From Cladochytrium replicatum (taxonomy: Eukaryota; Chytridiomycota; Chytridiomycetes; Cladochytriales; Cladochytriaceae), in the NCBI GenBank assembly GCA_025526935.1, contig JAHLKD010000101.1:124001-188000 (forward strand): a DNA stretch of 64,000 nucleotides. Direction: 5' to 3'. The position numbers and the translations under genes are program-made. This document shows positions 11,060-22,667 of the stretch, one piece after another. The stretch's first letter is position 1. Each line of letters opens with the position of its first letter. Under the pieces are notes generated by a model that had not been told where the DNA came from, searched no databases, and was given only the letters and a program-made list of their open reading frames with translations.

Positions 11060-11571
11060 GGTATACTTGCTCGACTTTATTGCCAGGTTGCACAGCGGGT
11101 TTGTGGGTTGAATTTGTGGGACAGCTCTGGCTCCCAAAAATAAGAAGCGAATGAAAAGCATCAAGGGTATCAACTCTTGTTTTGGACTTCTACATGAGCA
11201 AAAAATAATGGAAAACTAATGCAACCCCAATAGAAGAAGCTGACAATAACCAAGAACTAACCATTGGTGATATGAACGAGGGAGAGCCAAGGTCGCCGAG
11301 TCCATACTCAGAACAAGTAAAAGCAAAAGTGAAAAAATTGCGAGATGGAACAAGGTGAGTGGGATGAAATATTGAACAATAAGTGGTGACAACCTGCACG
11401 TTGCCACAAAAACAGTGCCAAGCAGTGAGGGGCGATGTCGGAAGAAGCTGTCACCATGGTTTGAACTAGCCTCTTGTATTCGTAACTTGCAATTGTCTGC
11501 TGCATCTCGTTGTCGGCTAAAACCTTTCCAGTTTCGATCATGGTTCTCCTTTGACATATGTCCACATTTCA
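11060..11571. other. Intergenic spacer, no gene seen
   Basis: About 510 bp between the kinase-like gene and the ALG11 remnant. Open frames on both strands are short and lack codon or family signal. Confidence 0.5.
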
Positions 11572-13080
11572 TCACACAAACAATGTTTTCAGGCTTCTCA
11601 AGAAAGACTCTTTGAAATTTGTCTCTGAAAATCGATCCCGCACAGACTCCCGGGCAGAATGCGTCAGTTTCGACTTCTCGGACTCGGACAGCGCAAGCAC
11701 ATCGGCCATTGCGGATGCGAACTCCTGTTCGCCATGTGCAAGATAGCCGTTCCGTGTTGGGCCATCTGTTGTGACAATGTCGCTCTTCGGACCTCCGCAA
11801 TTATGCGCAATTGGAATAACGCCAGCAGCCTTGACAAGAAAATTAAACAATAATACTAGCGGGGAGAACTCGAGATCAGTGCACCATACTCAACGACACT
11901 GATACCAAAATACTCGTTCCACATGGAATGCAAACCAATACTCGCGCGACTGAAGTAGTGCAGTAACACAGAATAATCCGCGTTGACGAGAAACTCGCAA
12001 TAATCCTGGAATAGAATATGCCACATTAACGTCTTTCAAACAACAAAATGGTGAAGGAAAAGTACGTCGATTCCCAGACTGGAAGCCTGAACTCTTAGCG
12101 CCTAGATCCGAACTCCGCCGATGAAGATAAGGCGGATCCGGTTATCCCGATATTCGGGGTGATCATCCATAAGCTATTTGTAGGCTAGCAGCTCCACCCC
12201 GCGGGCTTTTTCTGGTCTAGCGTGAATGCATATAAATGAGCATTGGTTTGAAGTGCCAAGAATTGAAAATCATACCGGTATTGACCGACGGATAAGATAA
12301 TGTTTTCTCGATGATCGATTGAGAACTGTATGAGTGAGGAGCAATCGCATAGTGGGTACCAAATCTGCTTTTGAACGGCGATTTGATGTTGCTGGTTTTG
12401 GCACGATTCCATATCAAATTTCATTGATGTGGTTCACGGTCCATGTGGAGTTTACCTGATTGAAATTTAGTTCTTGTCGTTGCAAAGGTCAGTGCTGATG
12501 CTCACGATAACCACTTCTGCAAATGAACCAGCGAATTCGTAAAATACTGCGAAAATGCGTAATACCTTCACTGAGCTCACAACTGGATTCCTCGACACTG
12601 CGCTGGAGTTGTTGTAATCAGCCTGTCGACTGCGAAATTTTTGCAGCCTATAAGCACTATAGATTGGGTCATTAATTTTTGCAGCCTATAAGCACTATAG
12701 ATTGGGTCATTGAGCTGGGAGATCCAACGAACTCTTGGAGTTTGCTGACCTAATAGTTGGATAATGGACGTACGCTACGACAGGGATACTACCAAGTGTC
12801 AAAAACTTCATTGGAATGAGTTCGTGTCCTGTTGTCTTTTCACTTACCGAGGAAAACATCTGTTCGCCGTCGCATGACAGCCTCAACGGCAACAATCATT
12901 GACCGAAGACTGTGTCCCAGTAGCGTGAAGTGCGGATACCTTTAAAGGGGTATCAGAGCCATTTTTCCTGTCCCGGCAACATGACCTCACCAATTTGCCT
13001 CCAGCATCCACCACCTCGACAATGGAACAAATTCAACCCACTCTGATGTACAGATAATTGAACTGATCCTAGGGACACAA
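11572..13080 (-). pseudogene. ALG11: ALG11 (GDP-Man:Man3GlcNAc2-PP-dolichol alpha-1,2-mannosyltransferase) pseudogene
   Basis: Segments in the correct order match ALG11, a cytosolic-face ER mannosyltransferase of N-glycan assembly. They are SMIVAVEAVMRRRTDVF, VVAYVHYPTIR, FAEVVI plus VNSTWTVNHINEI, ENIILSVGQYR, a PEKARGVELLAYK segment, IRLIFIGGVR, LRVQASSLGID, SRASIGLHSMWNEYFGISVVEYG and AAGVIPIAHNCGGPKSDIV. Short introns with good GT-AG signals still separate several of these, so it is not a processed copy. It is broken by an in-frame TGA at the conserved Trp after VNHINEI, TAG after LLAYK, TAG after GGVRI, and at least two frame breaks in the N-terminal third, where the GGGGER loop is unrecognisable. 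ALG11 is normally essential, so another copy should exist elsewhere. Confidence 0.85.
12636..12711. repeat. 38-bp perfect tandem duplication inside the ALG11 remnant
   Basis: Two adjacent identical 38-bp units (12636-12673 and 12674-12711) beginning AATTTTTGCAGCC. The duplication is not a multiple of three and lies in what was coding or intron sequence of the pseudogene. Confidence 0.9.
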
Positions 13081-13249
13081 ATTGGTTGAGAGCATACAAA
13101 AAACTGCCCTTAAAACAACTGACCTAACTTTTTGCAATACGCGACCTTTTCGATTCCTTCCAGGACATAGATCACAGATTTATTATTTTCATATTTGTGA
13201 TGAAATTGCGTGGATAGCAGTCCGTCGCTGAACAAAAATTGCGATTAAA

Positions 13250-14890
13250 ATTGTGACATGTGGATTTGTTATCGTCACATACCAAAAGAGGTGAAAGAAG
13301 CTGAGGTGGCACGCGGTCCAATCAGCTCAGAGTCGAGGTGGCACGCGGTCCAATTTCGGGTGTTTTCTCCCCCACTGACGACCAGCCCGCAACCAGCGCT
13401 ATTACTATTATTATTGGAACTGTTTCTAGAAGCCACACTATCAATAAGCCACGTCCATGATTTGCCTTCAGTGGTTGGGTGGGAGACTGAGATGCCACGA
13501 TTTTGGTGCAACAGCGAATTTTGTAAGTTTCATTGGTACTTTTTCAATGATTCAAAACAATTTTAAAGTGTACTCTCACCTTTTTTCTTTTAAGCATGCC
13601 ATAACATTATCGAAATACTTAAAGGATGCGTTTCGGCGACAGCAGCGCGAACCTCAGTTCTACCTACAGTTTTCTCTTTGCCGTCATCGTTGGATACCGC
13701 AGTCGGATTGCTTCGGGTTCGTTCCGGGACATTCATTTCGTAACTTGCATGTTGATTATGGGTTGCATGGAGGTATTGGTTCATTGGTTGTATTTTACTT
13801 TATGTTTGAACTCAAAATCAAATAAAAAGCTGGATCCTCCTTAAGGACGTCACACGTGCTGAATTTGTCCGAGAAACCGGAGGTGCTAATGGAACCTATG
13901 ATGAAGGCCATCACGAAGATTCCGTGGAGCTATGGATCCCGCAAAATCTTTCAAAAGTTGTTGAGGTGAAGCTCGGTTCTACTGTGAAAGAGGACGGCGA
14001 AGTTCTGGCGTCATCGGAACAGCCCGCTGTCTCGGAATCATGTACATTTTCTGGTGTGTGATACATTATTTATTAGAGTGGGTTTACCTGATCTTCGTTT
14101 AGACCCTTCCCTAATGACACCAATACGAATGCTCTCGAATGCATAATCGATGGTGTTTTGTACAGATCTGCTCAATGCGGACGTGGGAGTCATCTCTGCC
14201 GTGTTAATAATACAACAGCATTTTTCAATCATGCATCAGATCGTGTACGAGATGACCAAAATCACTCGTCCATCAAGGGCCCCAGATATTCGCAAGACCA
14301 TATGCGTTCCCCTCACTGCCAATCGCATGCTCAAAATCAGCCTGGTCTCTCGTGGACTGGAGTCTGTGGGTCATCGACATGATTTGAATGGCGATTTTTA
14401 ATCCCTCGTTTTGAAGATGAAACAACAGCGTTTGCCGTCATTAGTTCCAGGCGACCCAGCCATTGACCATGCATTGATGCAGCTTCGATCAGAGCTATCA
14501 CTTCGATCGCCACACAATAGCCTTGTGAAGAGTTTGAATTCTCTAGGCCGGCCGCCAACAAATCTTCCAGACTACTACCGGTAAGAATTTCGTCCAAAAA
14601 TATTTCCAAAATCTCACTTTAATATCTTCGAAAAGAATACCAATTGTAGGGGATCTTTTGGGATAGACAGTTTTGGGGATCGCTGTCGACTGATAGACTC
14701 GATCACCAAGCCCTCGATTCTTCGAAAAGATGTCTTGCAGCACAACACTACTTCCGACAAGGTCGTGTCGGAACACCGCTGCCTATCCTTTCGGTCATGC
14801 GCAGCACTAGAAGCGACGAAGATGGGATGGCAACTTGGCCCAGCAAACATAACGTCGCTACTTGGCTCTCACATTTGGGAAAATCTAATA
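13250..14890 (+). CDS. Unrecognised multi-exon gene, structure approximate
   Basis: Several plus-strand segments look coding and end at plausible splice donors. These are METxPRFWCNSEF-like sequence before GTAAGT near 13521, a segment about 13600-13780 (AITLSKYLKDAFRRQQ), an exon 13832-14055 (ILLKDVTRAEFVRETGG, EDSVELWIPQNLSK, SEQPAVSES), a segment near 14150-14340 (LLNADVGVISAVLIIQQHF, RAPDIRKTICVPL), about 14420-14580 ending LPDYYR before GTAAGA, and a last exon reaching about 14890 (LDHQALDSSKRCLAAQ). I could not fix all joins or recognise the family. A 19-bp direct repeat (GAGGTGGCACGCGGTCCAA) occurs twice within 40 bp near 13300-13355, close to the probable start. The fragments could belong to more than one gene. 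Confidence 0.4.
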
Positions 14891-14944
14891 AACTAGAATT
14901 TATTCTGAGAATTAAAGATTCATAACGTAAAGGATAAGGTTTAT

Positions 14945-17342
14945 TTAAACTTGGTCTATGGAATGTCCAGCGATCTCGATGGCTTCGACGTAATCCCGCT
15001 CGGATATACTTTCATGCTGCTTGATGAAGCGAATGATTCGTTGCACTTCTTCCTTGTTAAAGTCGCCTGGAGAAACAACCTTCATGAGCTGCACCAGAGT
15101 TTTCTTCGTAAACGGTATCTGATCTTCAATGTACCTGGGCCCCATATTTGTAAACAAAACATCAGTTTGACACTCACGGTTTGGTAGTTTTTACCCTCTT
15201 ATGCGGTTGATAAGCATGTCTTCAGACGTCGCCGGGCTCGAGAATCGCTTATGCACGTTCTCGGTTGGAGTAATCCCGACCCCGAGTGCGCCGCTGGTCA
15301 AAACCATCTTGTTGACAAGCTCGTTGTACCACGGATGCGCTTTAAGAATCTTTGAGCGCATTGCTTTCCGCTGCGCATCTGCTGTCCGTCGCATGATTGA
15401 AATATCGTCAACAAATACCGAGTTCTAAAGTAGCCCCCGATTGCAGTGGATCATTTGCGAACAATGTGCGCTTTTTACCTTACGGATGCGAAACGCGCTC
15501 ATCTTGCGTTGGCAGGAGTCTTTCCGGTTGTAATCCATCCTTAAAAACAAGGATGGTTTGTCACTTTGCTTACACAACCAACGTGCGGGAAACCTGCTTA
15601 GATCTTCTTTGAGGACATGTTTGAGTCGATGGCACTGATCGTAAAACTGATTCCTGCATTCAAAGAACTAGCCACAGCAAATGAAATCAATCGCAAGGAG
15701 CTGTCACGATAACAAGTTTTTCTCACCCTTTCTGTGGGATCATGCTCCGGGTAAGTTCTTTGAAGGTTCAGAGCAGCCTCCATTGCCGATCTGGAAACTC
15801 CCTTTGCTGATCTGCTTGGCAAATCCCCAATGTCCCACCCTTGACCAGCAGAGCTTTGTGCGGCGTTTCCGCCTTTAATCTGCGGAAATTCGCCACCTTT
15901 AAATGCGGTGAGAGCTCTTACAATGATGGCGTACGGATGCATTACTTTTGGCGTCTCCTATGCGATTCGCCGCTGTGCTAGTTTTGGTCGTCAGAAGAAA
16001 CAACCAAACACACTCGCAGCCATAAAGACAACCTACCTACTTTTCAAAAGATTGGCCTCCGCGCTATTGGTCATGAGATAAGAATCCCTTTCATATTGTT
16101 TGAAAATGGCTCACTTAGTCGACAGCAACTGGGACTCTTCGTCCGGTGATGACCCTTTTTGACTAATTGAAGGGGGCGATCCTCCTGGGCTGTCTTTAAT
16201 GCCATTTAACCCTTTCAATAATTTTTGGTTACCTTTTTTGTTTGCTTGCTCAAAGCGAAGCCTTGCCTCGTACAAGGTCGTAAAGTAAGCCTGCTTATCG
16301 GTATCTATCTTTGCATTCTCCCAATCGATCACTGCATTTGAACAGCTGAATAGGTGGAGATTCGTAAAAGATGTTCAGGGTACCGTCAGACTGTTCAGAA
16401 TTGATGTCAGGTCCTTCAAAATCAAACTCGGCCATTCTGGCGGTAGCATCTGCAGCGGCCACCAACAAGAACGGCACACCAAACTTGGAATTGATGTCGA
16501 TCAAAAAGATAAGCGAGATGATTTTTCCCCGTGAATGTGTACCTTGACGGAATGTAAACGCCTTTTAGACTTCAAAAGACCTCCTTGAATGATTGAAAAT
16601 CCATTTTGGTTTCGCGTGGGTGTTCCTTACGCTCCCATTAGCACCCGGTAGAGACAATTTTTGCATACGATACCTCCAATACGAAAAGCTCTGTTTGCAC
16701 TTTCATCTTCTAGTCCTCTTGTATTTGTTTCAGGAGTTTTACTATTTGCGGTTCTGTTTTTGAAGGAAAAGATGGTGGGTGGTTATTTTGAGTGAGATAG
16801 ACACGGGACACCATACCTCCGAAACGAGTTTGGATCGATCTTCAAACACGTAGAGAGCAGAGTATCGGAATCGAGTATCGGGTCCCCAAGAGGTTTGTAC
16901 GCTTCTTTGGGATCCGAACAGAACCCGCAACGAAATACTTCCTGAAAATTAAACCTATTCACTCTTTCGCTTTGGGATTTTGACGTAGAGAATCCTCCGA
17001 ACGAACCTCTCTTCTACGGAATCTCTCGTACGCTATCTGTCGCGAATCCTTTCCAGCGAGCCTCTGGTCAGTCCTCGTAAACACTTTCTCGGGCTGATAG
17101 GATTGCAGTCGCGCAGGCGATTCTTCGATGATGCAGTGCTTGACGTGTAATGGCAAACTGTTGTCAGTGCGCTCTTGGCGTGTGAACTGGGAGTGGTGGA
17201 TCATATGGTGACCGTGGAAACGAGTTCGGCTGGCCGGAGTGGTCGGGACGGGCGCAGAGGGTGTGAGTGGAGGTGCATTGGGAGTACTTGGTGTGACATT
17301 GTTGATTACAAGAGGTGATATTTGTGTGCTCAACTGGGACAT
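14945..17342 (-). CDS. Unrecognised multi-exon gene with Pro/Thr-rich N-terminus
   Basis: Start MSQLSTQISPLVINN at 17342, then a Pro/Thr-rich leader and a basic region. Later exons read, in order: LRVLFGSQRSVQTSWGPDT with YSALYVFEDRSKLVSE; INSKFGVPFLLVAAADAT; a Lys-rich linker (YEARLRFEQANKKGNQ, SSPDEESQLLSTK); GGEFPQIKGGNAAQ to EHDPTER; QFYDQCHRLKHVLKEDLS to MSAFRIRK; SVFVDDISIMRRTADAQ to LINRIRG; and the final YIEDQIPFTKKTL to GHSIDQV*. The last four exons join cleanly in phase through short introns. No known domain was recognised; the Lys/Glu-rich helical C-terminus hints at a structural or adaptor protein. Exon borders between about 15950 and 16950 remain uncertain. Confidence 0.6.
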
Positions 17343-17485
17343 GGTGAAAGCTAAGTTTAACTATAATATATATATTTTGTATTGTTGTTGAAAGATCGGT
17401 GCGATAGGAACAAACAAGCCAATTTTTTTATCCCTGATTGGTTGTTATCTTCTGCGTGGTGGATATAGCAAGCTGGCCCCGTACG
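17343..17485. promoter_or_regulatory. Divergent intergenic promoter region
   Basis: About 143 bp between head-to-head genes, including an AT-rich TATAATATATATA-type stretch near 17360-17375 that could serve either side. Confidence 0.4.
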
Positions 17486-19321
17486 ATGAGCTCAATCTCA
17501 ACCCACAAACAAGAGATCATGGGTCAGTCTGGAGAGGTTAGGAACAATTTGCAGCTGTGAGGATGGTATCTGAACCAGTAATAGGATACAAAAGATGCAA
17601 CAAAAGGAACGGCACCGAATAGAGCCAGTGAAGCAGAAGGACCACGGTCTGCTATCATCATTTCGCCCCCTTCGGTCACATCAATCGCTGCATTACCTCA
17701 GCAGCCACAACGAGAAGTGTTTGCGCCAGATCGTGGCCCAACATCCATGTACCGAGTGCGGCGCTCACTATCATCAGATTCTCCACTCTTTGCCAGGCGA
17801 AAGGGTCACCAAAGTGAGAATGGCAATGACATCGCTAGACGATCCCCAGAGTTTTCCCGAAAAACAATCCAGAGAGATGATCGAGCAAAGAAAACGTTGA
17901 GCGGGGCAACATCTGTCGCCAAAGACTTTCTATCCGCGATTGGCTCGGCGATGTCAAAGTCTCCATCGGGTTCACACGACTCCGTAGCCCCTGGATCTCC
18001 GGCAGGGTCAACGAGCTCATTAAGAGCAAGTCGCTACCGTTCGGCATTTGCAGGACATGCTATAGTTCAAGGGTCGATGCATTCATCGGGAAGTTCGAGT
18101 TCTGTGATAGGACCCGGTTCGAAGCGAGCGAGCAAGATGGAAATAGCTGATACTTCAGGGGATCGCACACAGAAAACATCATCGGCCGAGCAGCTCCCAC
18201 CGCCACGACAACGGCCACAGAGCGCTGGGAGGAAAAGGAGGCCAAAATCGATGATCGAGTCGCTCAAAATTTCTACCGGGTTTGCAAAACCTTGGACATC
18301 TACTACTTCCGCACCAATAGAGAATCCATGGCGTGCAAGTGCCACGTTGAATTGTCCGAACTGTTCATTCACGGGACCGTGCGATTTGCACAAGGAGCTT
18401 GCTGGGCCCGGGGACGATATAATAAACGAAAAAGCGTCCGGATGGATCAAAAAAGAGTTGACGAAAGCGATGGATTCGAGCGAGCTATTTCATACATGTG
18501 CTCCATCAATCGATCGACAAGTTGAAAGCCCAGCAAATATCAGTTTGGAGCATGTACATGGGAAAGCCAATGATGACATCGAACAGTGCGAGCCAGTTGC
18601 ACCTCTGACGATGTTTCTGGATCCCAATCTTCTGGGCGATGATGGTGGCTCAACCGTTGAAGGAAGCAACCCCAGATCAAGTGTGTGCAGTTCAGCAAGA
18701 CCAAGCATAGCTCAAAGATCAAGCATCGCAAAGCAGATTGATAGCCGCTCCATGTCGAACCCTGATGATCCTACAGGATCAGTGAATAGAGTTCCTTCGG
18801 CGATCACCAGGTGGATATCATCGGCCACTAGTTGCCCATTCTGTCATATAGAAGGAATAAGTGGACTTCTTGAGGAGAATCAGGAGCATCCAGCTAAAAT
18901 CACTTCGCTCATACTGTGCGCCGCACATAACGACGTAACGGCATGGGTGGCACCAGACGACCTACTGAAATTAGATCATCAAGGAACAATCTCTCGAAGT
19001 TCATCTCCGAGAAGAGAACTGAATGGGTCGAAGACGGTGAAGAAGGGGTGGAACATTCTCCGTCACAAAGTGCTCAAAGGGCCATCCAAATCCGACAAAT
19101 ATATCGAGAATGGTGAAAGTCAATATCAAATGCCATCGATATCCACCGGAAATACTGAAGAGCCCAGCAATCAGAACGCAAACGCAAGAGCTTTCCTATC
19201 CAACCTCCTTGACCGGCCGAAAGTTGGATCGGACGCACAAGAACCATTTGAGACAGCTCGGCAGCAGCTGATCATCAGCCAGATTTTGAAGATGCTTAAT
19301 AATCCTGTCCCGCAACGATGA
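17486..19321 (+). CDS. Ser-rich protein with paired Cys/His motifs, function unknown
   Basis: Two exons: 17486-17536 (MSSISTHKQEIMGQSGE, with a second ATG at 17519) and 17585-19321, separated by a 48-nt intron ending AATAG; about 595 residues. The sequence is dominated by Ser/Pro/Arg-rich disordered stretches. Two short motifs stand out. CPNCSFTGPCDLH lies near residue 225, and CPFCHIEGISG followed 25 residues later by LCAAHND lies near residue 385. Each carries a CxxC pair plus Cys/His that could form a small zinc site. The C-terminus (ARAFLSNLLDR, QQLIISQILKMLN) is predicted helical by eye. No family was recognised. The short first exon is inferred because exon 2 has no early ATG in frame. 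Confidence 0.65.
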
Positions 19322-19409
19322 TCCATATCATAGCATCATCAATAATCAGAATTATTTTTTAAAAAAGTTTATCCTTTCCAGCCATCTGCTCGAGCGTGTC
19401 CCCAACCAA

Positions 19410-20444
19410 ATGATGGCTCAACCTCAAAATCACATTGGGTACGGACGGGCGTGTCAGCCGGCGGGTTGGTGCGATTCTAATCGTAACTTGCTTTAATTTG
19501 ATTTGCATCGTGGAACTGTCATGACAGACAACCATCCGCTGGCGAGCATCACCACTACGACCTGAACCATTCCTTGGACAATGTGGACATGGGTGTCAAC
19601 TCGGACAATTCACAGCCGTCATTACAAAATCAGCTTCTAGCCGCTTTCTGGAGCAATCAAATCACAAATGTCGAACATACCGAACCCGACTTTAAAACTC
19701 ATGCCCTTCCGTTGGCACGAATAAAGAAGGTGATGAAAAGCGACGAAGATGTTAAGTTGCTGGTAGGTTTTTCGGCCCCCGTATGCGGTGAATAAAGAGC
19801 TTACTGAATTTCAGATGATTAGTGCTGAAGCTCCAATAATGTTTGCAAAAGCTTGCGAGATTTTTATTGAAGAGGTGAGCGTCTGATCTTGATAGGTTCA
19901 ATGTGAGCCACGGTCTTAAGCAGAACTTCAGTTAACACTTAGAGCCTGGATGCACGCGGAGGAGAATAAGCGGCGAACTCTTCAGAAATCCGACGTTGCC
20001 ATGGCAGTTTCAAAGTCAGATCAATACGATTTCCTCATCGATATCGTCCCGAGAGAGCTGGATGTCGCTAAGGGACCCCGCCAAACAAACTTGGAGGTAA
20101 TGAAAGACAGAGTGGGGGAATCAGATCGCTAACATCAGTTGTAGGAATTATACCAGGAGCCCTGGGCAGAGTACCATGATAACCAAATGCCGTATCAACA
20201 TGTCCACGCCCCAGGAAATCAAAAGCCGCCCTCGCCGGCACTTACTCAGCACCATGCGCAGATAACTCATCCCATTCGCTCCCCCTCTCCTTCAAATACG
20301 TCGCCACAGTTCTCCGGATACCAACCACAGTATCCACACAACAGCCAGGTGCATCATCGTCACCACAATATACCCCCTCCAGAGCAACGTAAGGACGTCC
20401 CTGGAGGAGGGGGACCTGAAAGTCAATATCATCGTGAGGCGTGA
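19410..20444 (+). CDS. HAP5: CCAAT-binding factor subunit NF-YC/HAP5
   Basis: Histone-fold subunit of the heterotrimeric CCAAT-box transcription factor, nuclear. Five exons keep phase: 19410-19438, 19528-19762, 19815-19874, 19932-20096 and 20145-20444, giving about 262 residues. The histone fold reads [52 protein letters not shown] and [23 protein letters not shown], an almost canonical NF-YC core with the conserved [18 protein letters not shown]-type helix that contacts NF-YA/NF-YB. The N-terminus is His/Asn/Gln-rich and the C-terminus Pro/His/Gln-rich, as in many NF-YC proteins. The start [10 protein letters not shown] was chosen because its donor phase matches the acceptor at 19528. Confidence 0.93.
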
Positions 20445-20708
20445 GTTCTGCACAAAACCACGGTCGTGCTTGAAAGCGATTTTCCTGCTATTTTATTTTC
20501 GTAAAGTATTCAATAAATTCTGTATGAACTGCTCATATTTGCAATGGAAAAACGCAGTGTAGTCTAACACAAAAAATAATGAAGAATAATGAAGATGGGG
20601 TAAGAGCAACCTCGAGGTGGGCACAGAATAAGTACTCGATCGACATTACAAACGAGTGGGGCGGCAGACCGCTCTGTTGATCACTCCACCTAAATGTTTT
20701 TGCTTAGA

Positions 20709-21765
20709 ACGGCCGTGGAGATCGGGTTGTCGTTGGATGTGGATGGCTAGCAGTCCGGACGGCCTGGTGTGATTCCCCACAAGTATACCAAAAATCATCG
20801 CGCTTCATAGCAAACCGCCTGTGGGCCTCCAAGATCCTGACTATCAGTAACGTTCTCCGTGTGGGCCAAGCTGTCGAGATTGTCGGACGTTGATTGAGGG
20901 TCGAGCTCATTGACCAGCGAGTGAAGACATCCACTTTTGTCGTCCGTTGCTTCGCTGTGGGTTTCCTTCTTGTCTCCGTCTGATCGTTCACCAGACTCGC
21001 GCAAGATGTCGGCATCCACGACCATCATAACTGCTGAAATCTTAACCTCAGAGCACGTTCCAAAGGTGTTTTGAGTTGTCGGCTCCGCTTTCGCCACCTA
21101 TGCCGGCACATGAGTAGGCATCGATATCGCTATCACCGCGTCACATACCTCAAGTTCAAGCACGTTCGAAATAGCCCAGTCCTGGTGGGAAGGGTACTCA
21201 TGATCTTCAGAGCCAGCTGAACATGTCAGGTACTCCTTTCCAAAGGCGTCTCGAGTTGGTTGTTCAGATACCAACTGTTCAGGCACATGAATGAACATCG
21301 ATCGACATTGATTTTCGGTTGCAGTAGAGATCGCTTTGGTGCTTTCCGAGCGCGTATCAACTCCGGATACACGTCACTGCCTCTTTGGGAACAGGCTTTT
21401 ATACCCACCGGCGGAGCGGAGGGACACTGCGGGGAGGGCGACGGAATCTGTATAAACGACTTCTGCAAGAGAAGCAGAGAACGGCACACCTCGAAGGTCG
21501 TTTAATCGTTGAAAGTTGTTGGGACATCAACCATTGCCATTCCGTCAGTCAGGCGGGAAGATCGCAGACAGTCCTAGCCGGAACAAAACCAACTTTACAT
21601 CGTTCTTGATGAGATGAAACAACCGGTATGTTTCGCTGCCACGCTACGTATTCAGCGGCGCCGCTTGAGGTAGTATACTCCATTGACCAAGCTTAACCCC
21701 CTCTGCAACCTAGCAGCGCACAGTAGCATATTTGACGAGTTTGAAATCGATGCAGCAGGACCATA
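20709..21765 (-). repeat. Duplicated block, copy B (inverted relative to 7858-8937)
   Basis: Inverted second copy of the 1.08-kb block. It includes the TATA box, both exons and the small intron of the family gene. Relative to copy A it has extra single bases in the coding part, and homology fades beyond about 21720 into more diverged flank. The abrupt right-hand end of homology at CGGCCG is shared by both copies. Confidence 0.8.
20795..21298 (-). CDS. Small two-exon gene of the duplicated family, copy B
   Basis: Exon 1 (21298-21149) encodes MFIHVPEQLVSEQ to LELE, and exon 2 (21097-20795) encodes VAKAEPTTQ to GPQAVCYEAR*, about 150 residues after removal of a 51-nt intron. The TATA box lies about 98 bp upstream (21396-21403). 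The product is acidic and Ser/Thr-rich with no recognised domain. Compared with copy A, the frame is kept through SEATDDKSGCLHSL, so this is probably the better-preserved member. There is no evidence for function beyond the conserved promoter, start and splice sites. Confidence 0.5.
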
Positions 21766-22667
21766 TCGTACTGGAACATTGCTGAATCCACCATTGGTTT
21801 TACTAGTGGTTCGCATCACCCGTGGACACCACGGACCTCTTCCGGAGAGCCCAGAATGCTCTGAAATTTTCATCGTGTTTCCTGCATAGCTTTTTGGTTG
21901 AGTATGAGAGCTTGGACATGTGCTTCGCTGACCGTCGCTGACATGACTGCGTGAGAATTTGTGGCCCGCAGAATACCTACGATAGCGAGGGAAGTACATA
22001 TGCGTTTTGAGCACAACAAAGAAGGAAACCAGAACCCGACTTTGCCTTTGTTGGACTGACCAAGCTTACCTTGCAAGGATCATCTCGCATCTCAAAATCA
22101 GAAACCACCCGCAAAGGTTTGCGTCATTCAAGTCCCTTTTCTGTGGAAATTTTTCTGTTTACCTCATGTGCGTAGCTTCGAGTATGTCGGCCATTGCTTC
22201 CTTCCACCGCAAATGGTTTATGATCTGTGTCTTGAAACTGTCTGGATGTGCAGAATTTCAGTGCTGCAATCAGCAGCCGGTGTTGCTCAGGTTTGATACT
22301 GACAGCAGTCGAACAATGGCTCCATGTTTACGGTGCTGGTAAGAAAAATGGTAGACGAATTGAAATTTCAGCATTCATGTAGGTACATCAGAACTAATGT
22401 AGGAGGTACGGCTGGTTAAAAGTGTCTCCTCTATTTTGCCTCCCTTCTGGTGTGACTAGCTTTGTTCCAAACTATGCTGAGGCATAGCTATTTTCTTCCG
22501 CTTTTGATCCTTTTTTCGTTTTCTTTTTGATGACTGCACGATGTGGTTCTTGTTCTTCCCAAAACGACGCTGTTGATATCTTTGAAGATATCCATGTTTA
22601 AGTTTTCCCAACATTCCACCTCAGTGGTTGTCTTTTCTATCTGGTCCCAAAATAAATATTCGCCAGA
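21766..22667. other. Spacer between the duplicated block and metaxin
   Basis: No gene could be supported. The first 100 bp are the diverged extension of the duplication. A minus-strand frame at 22488-22690 has a coding-like basic end (SCSHQKENEKRIKSGRK), but it overlaps the metaxin 5' region and lacks upstream exons. Confidence 0.35.

Noticed and set aside
12185-12424. TAG read-through (alternative genetic code) as explanation of ALG11 stops
   Set aside because: GCV1 ends naturally at TAG and long genes such as dynein and the transposase contain no internal TAG, while the same locus also has a TGA and frame breaks, so simple pseudogenisation fits better.
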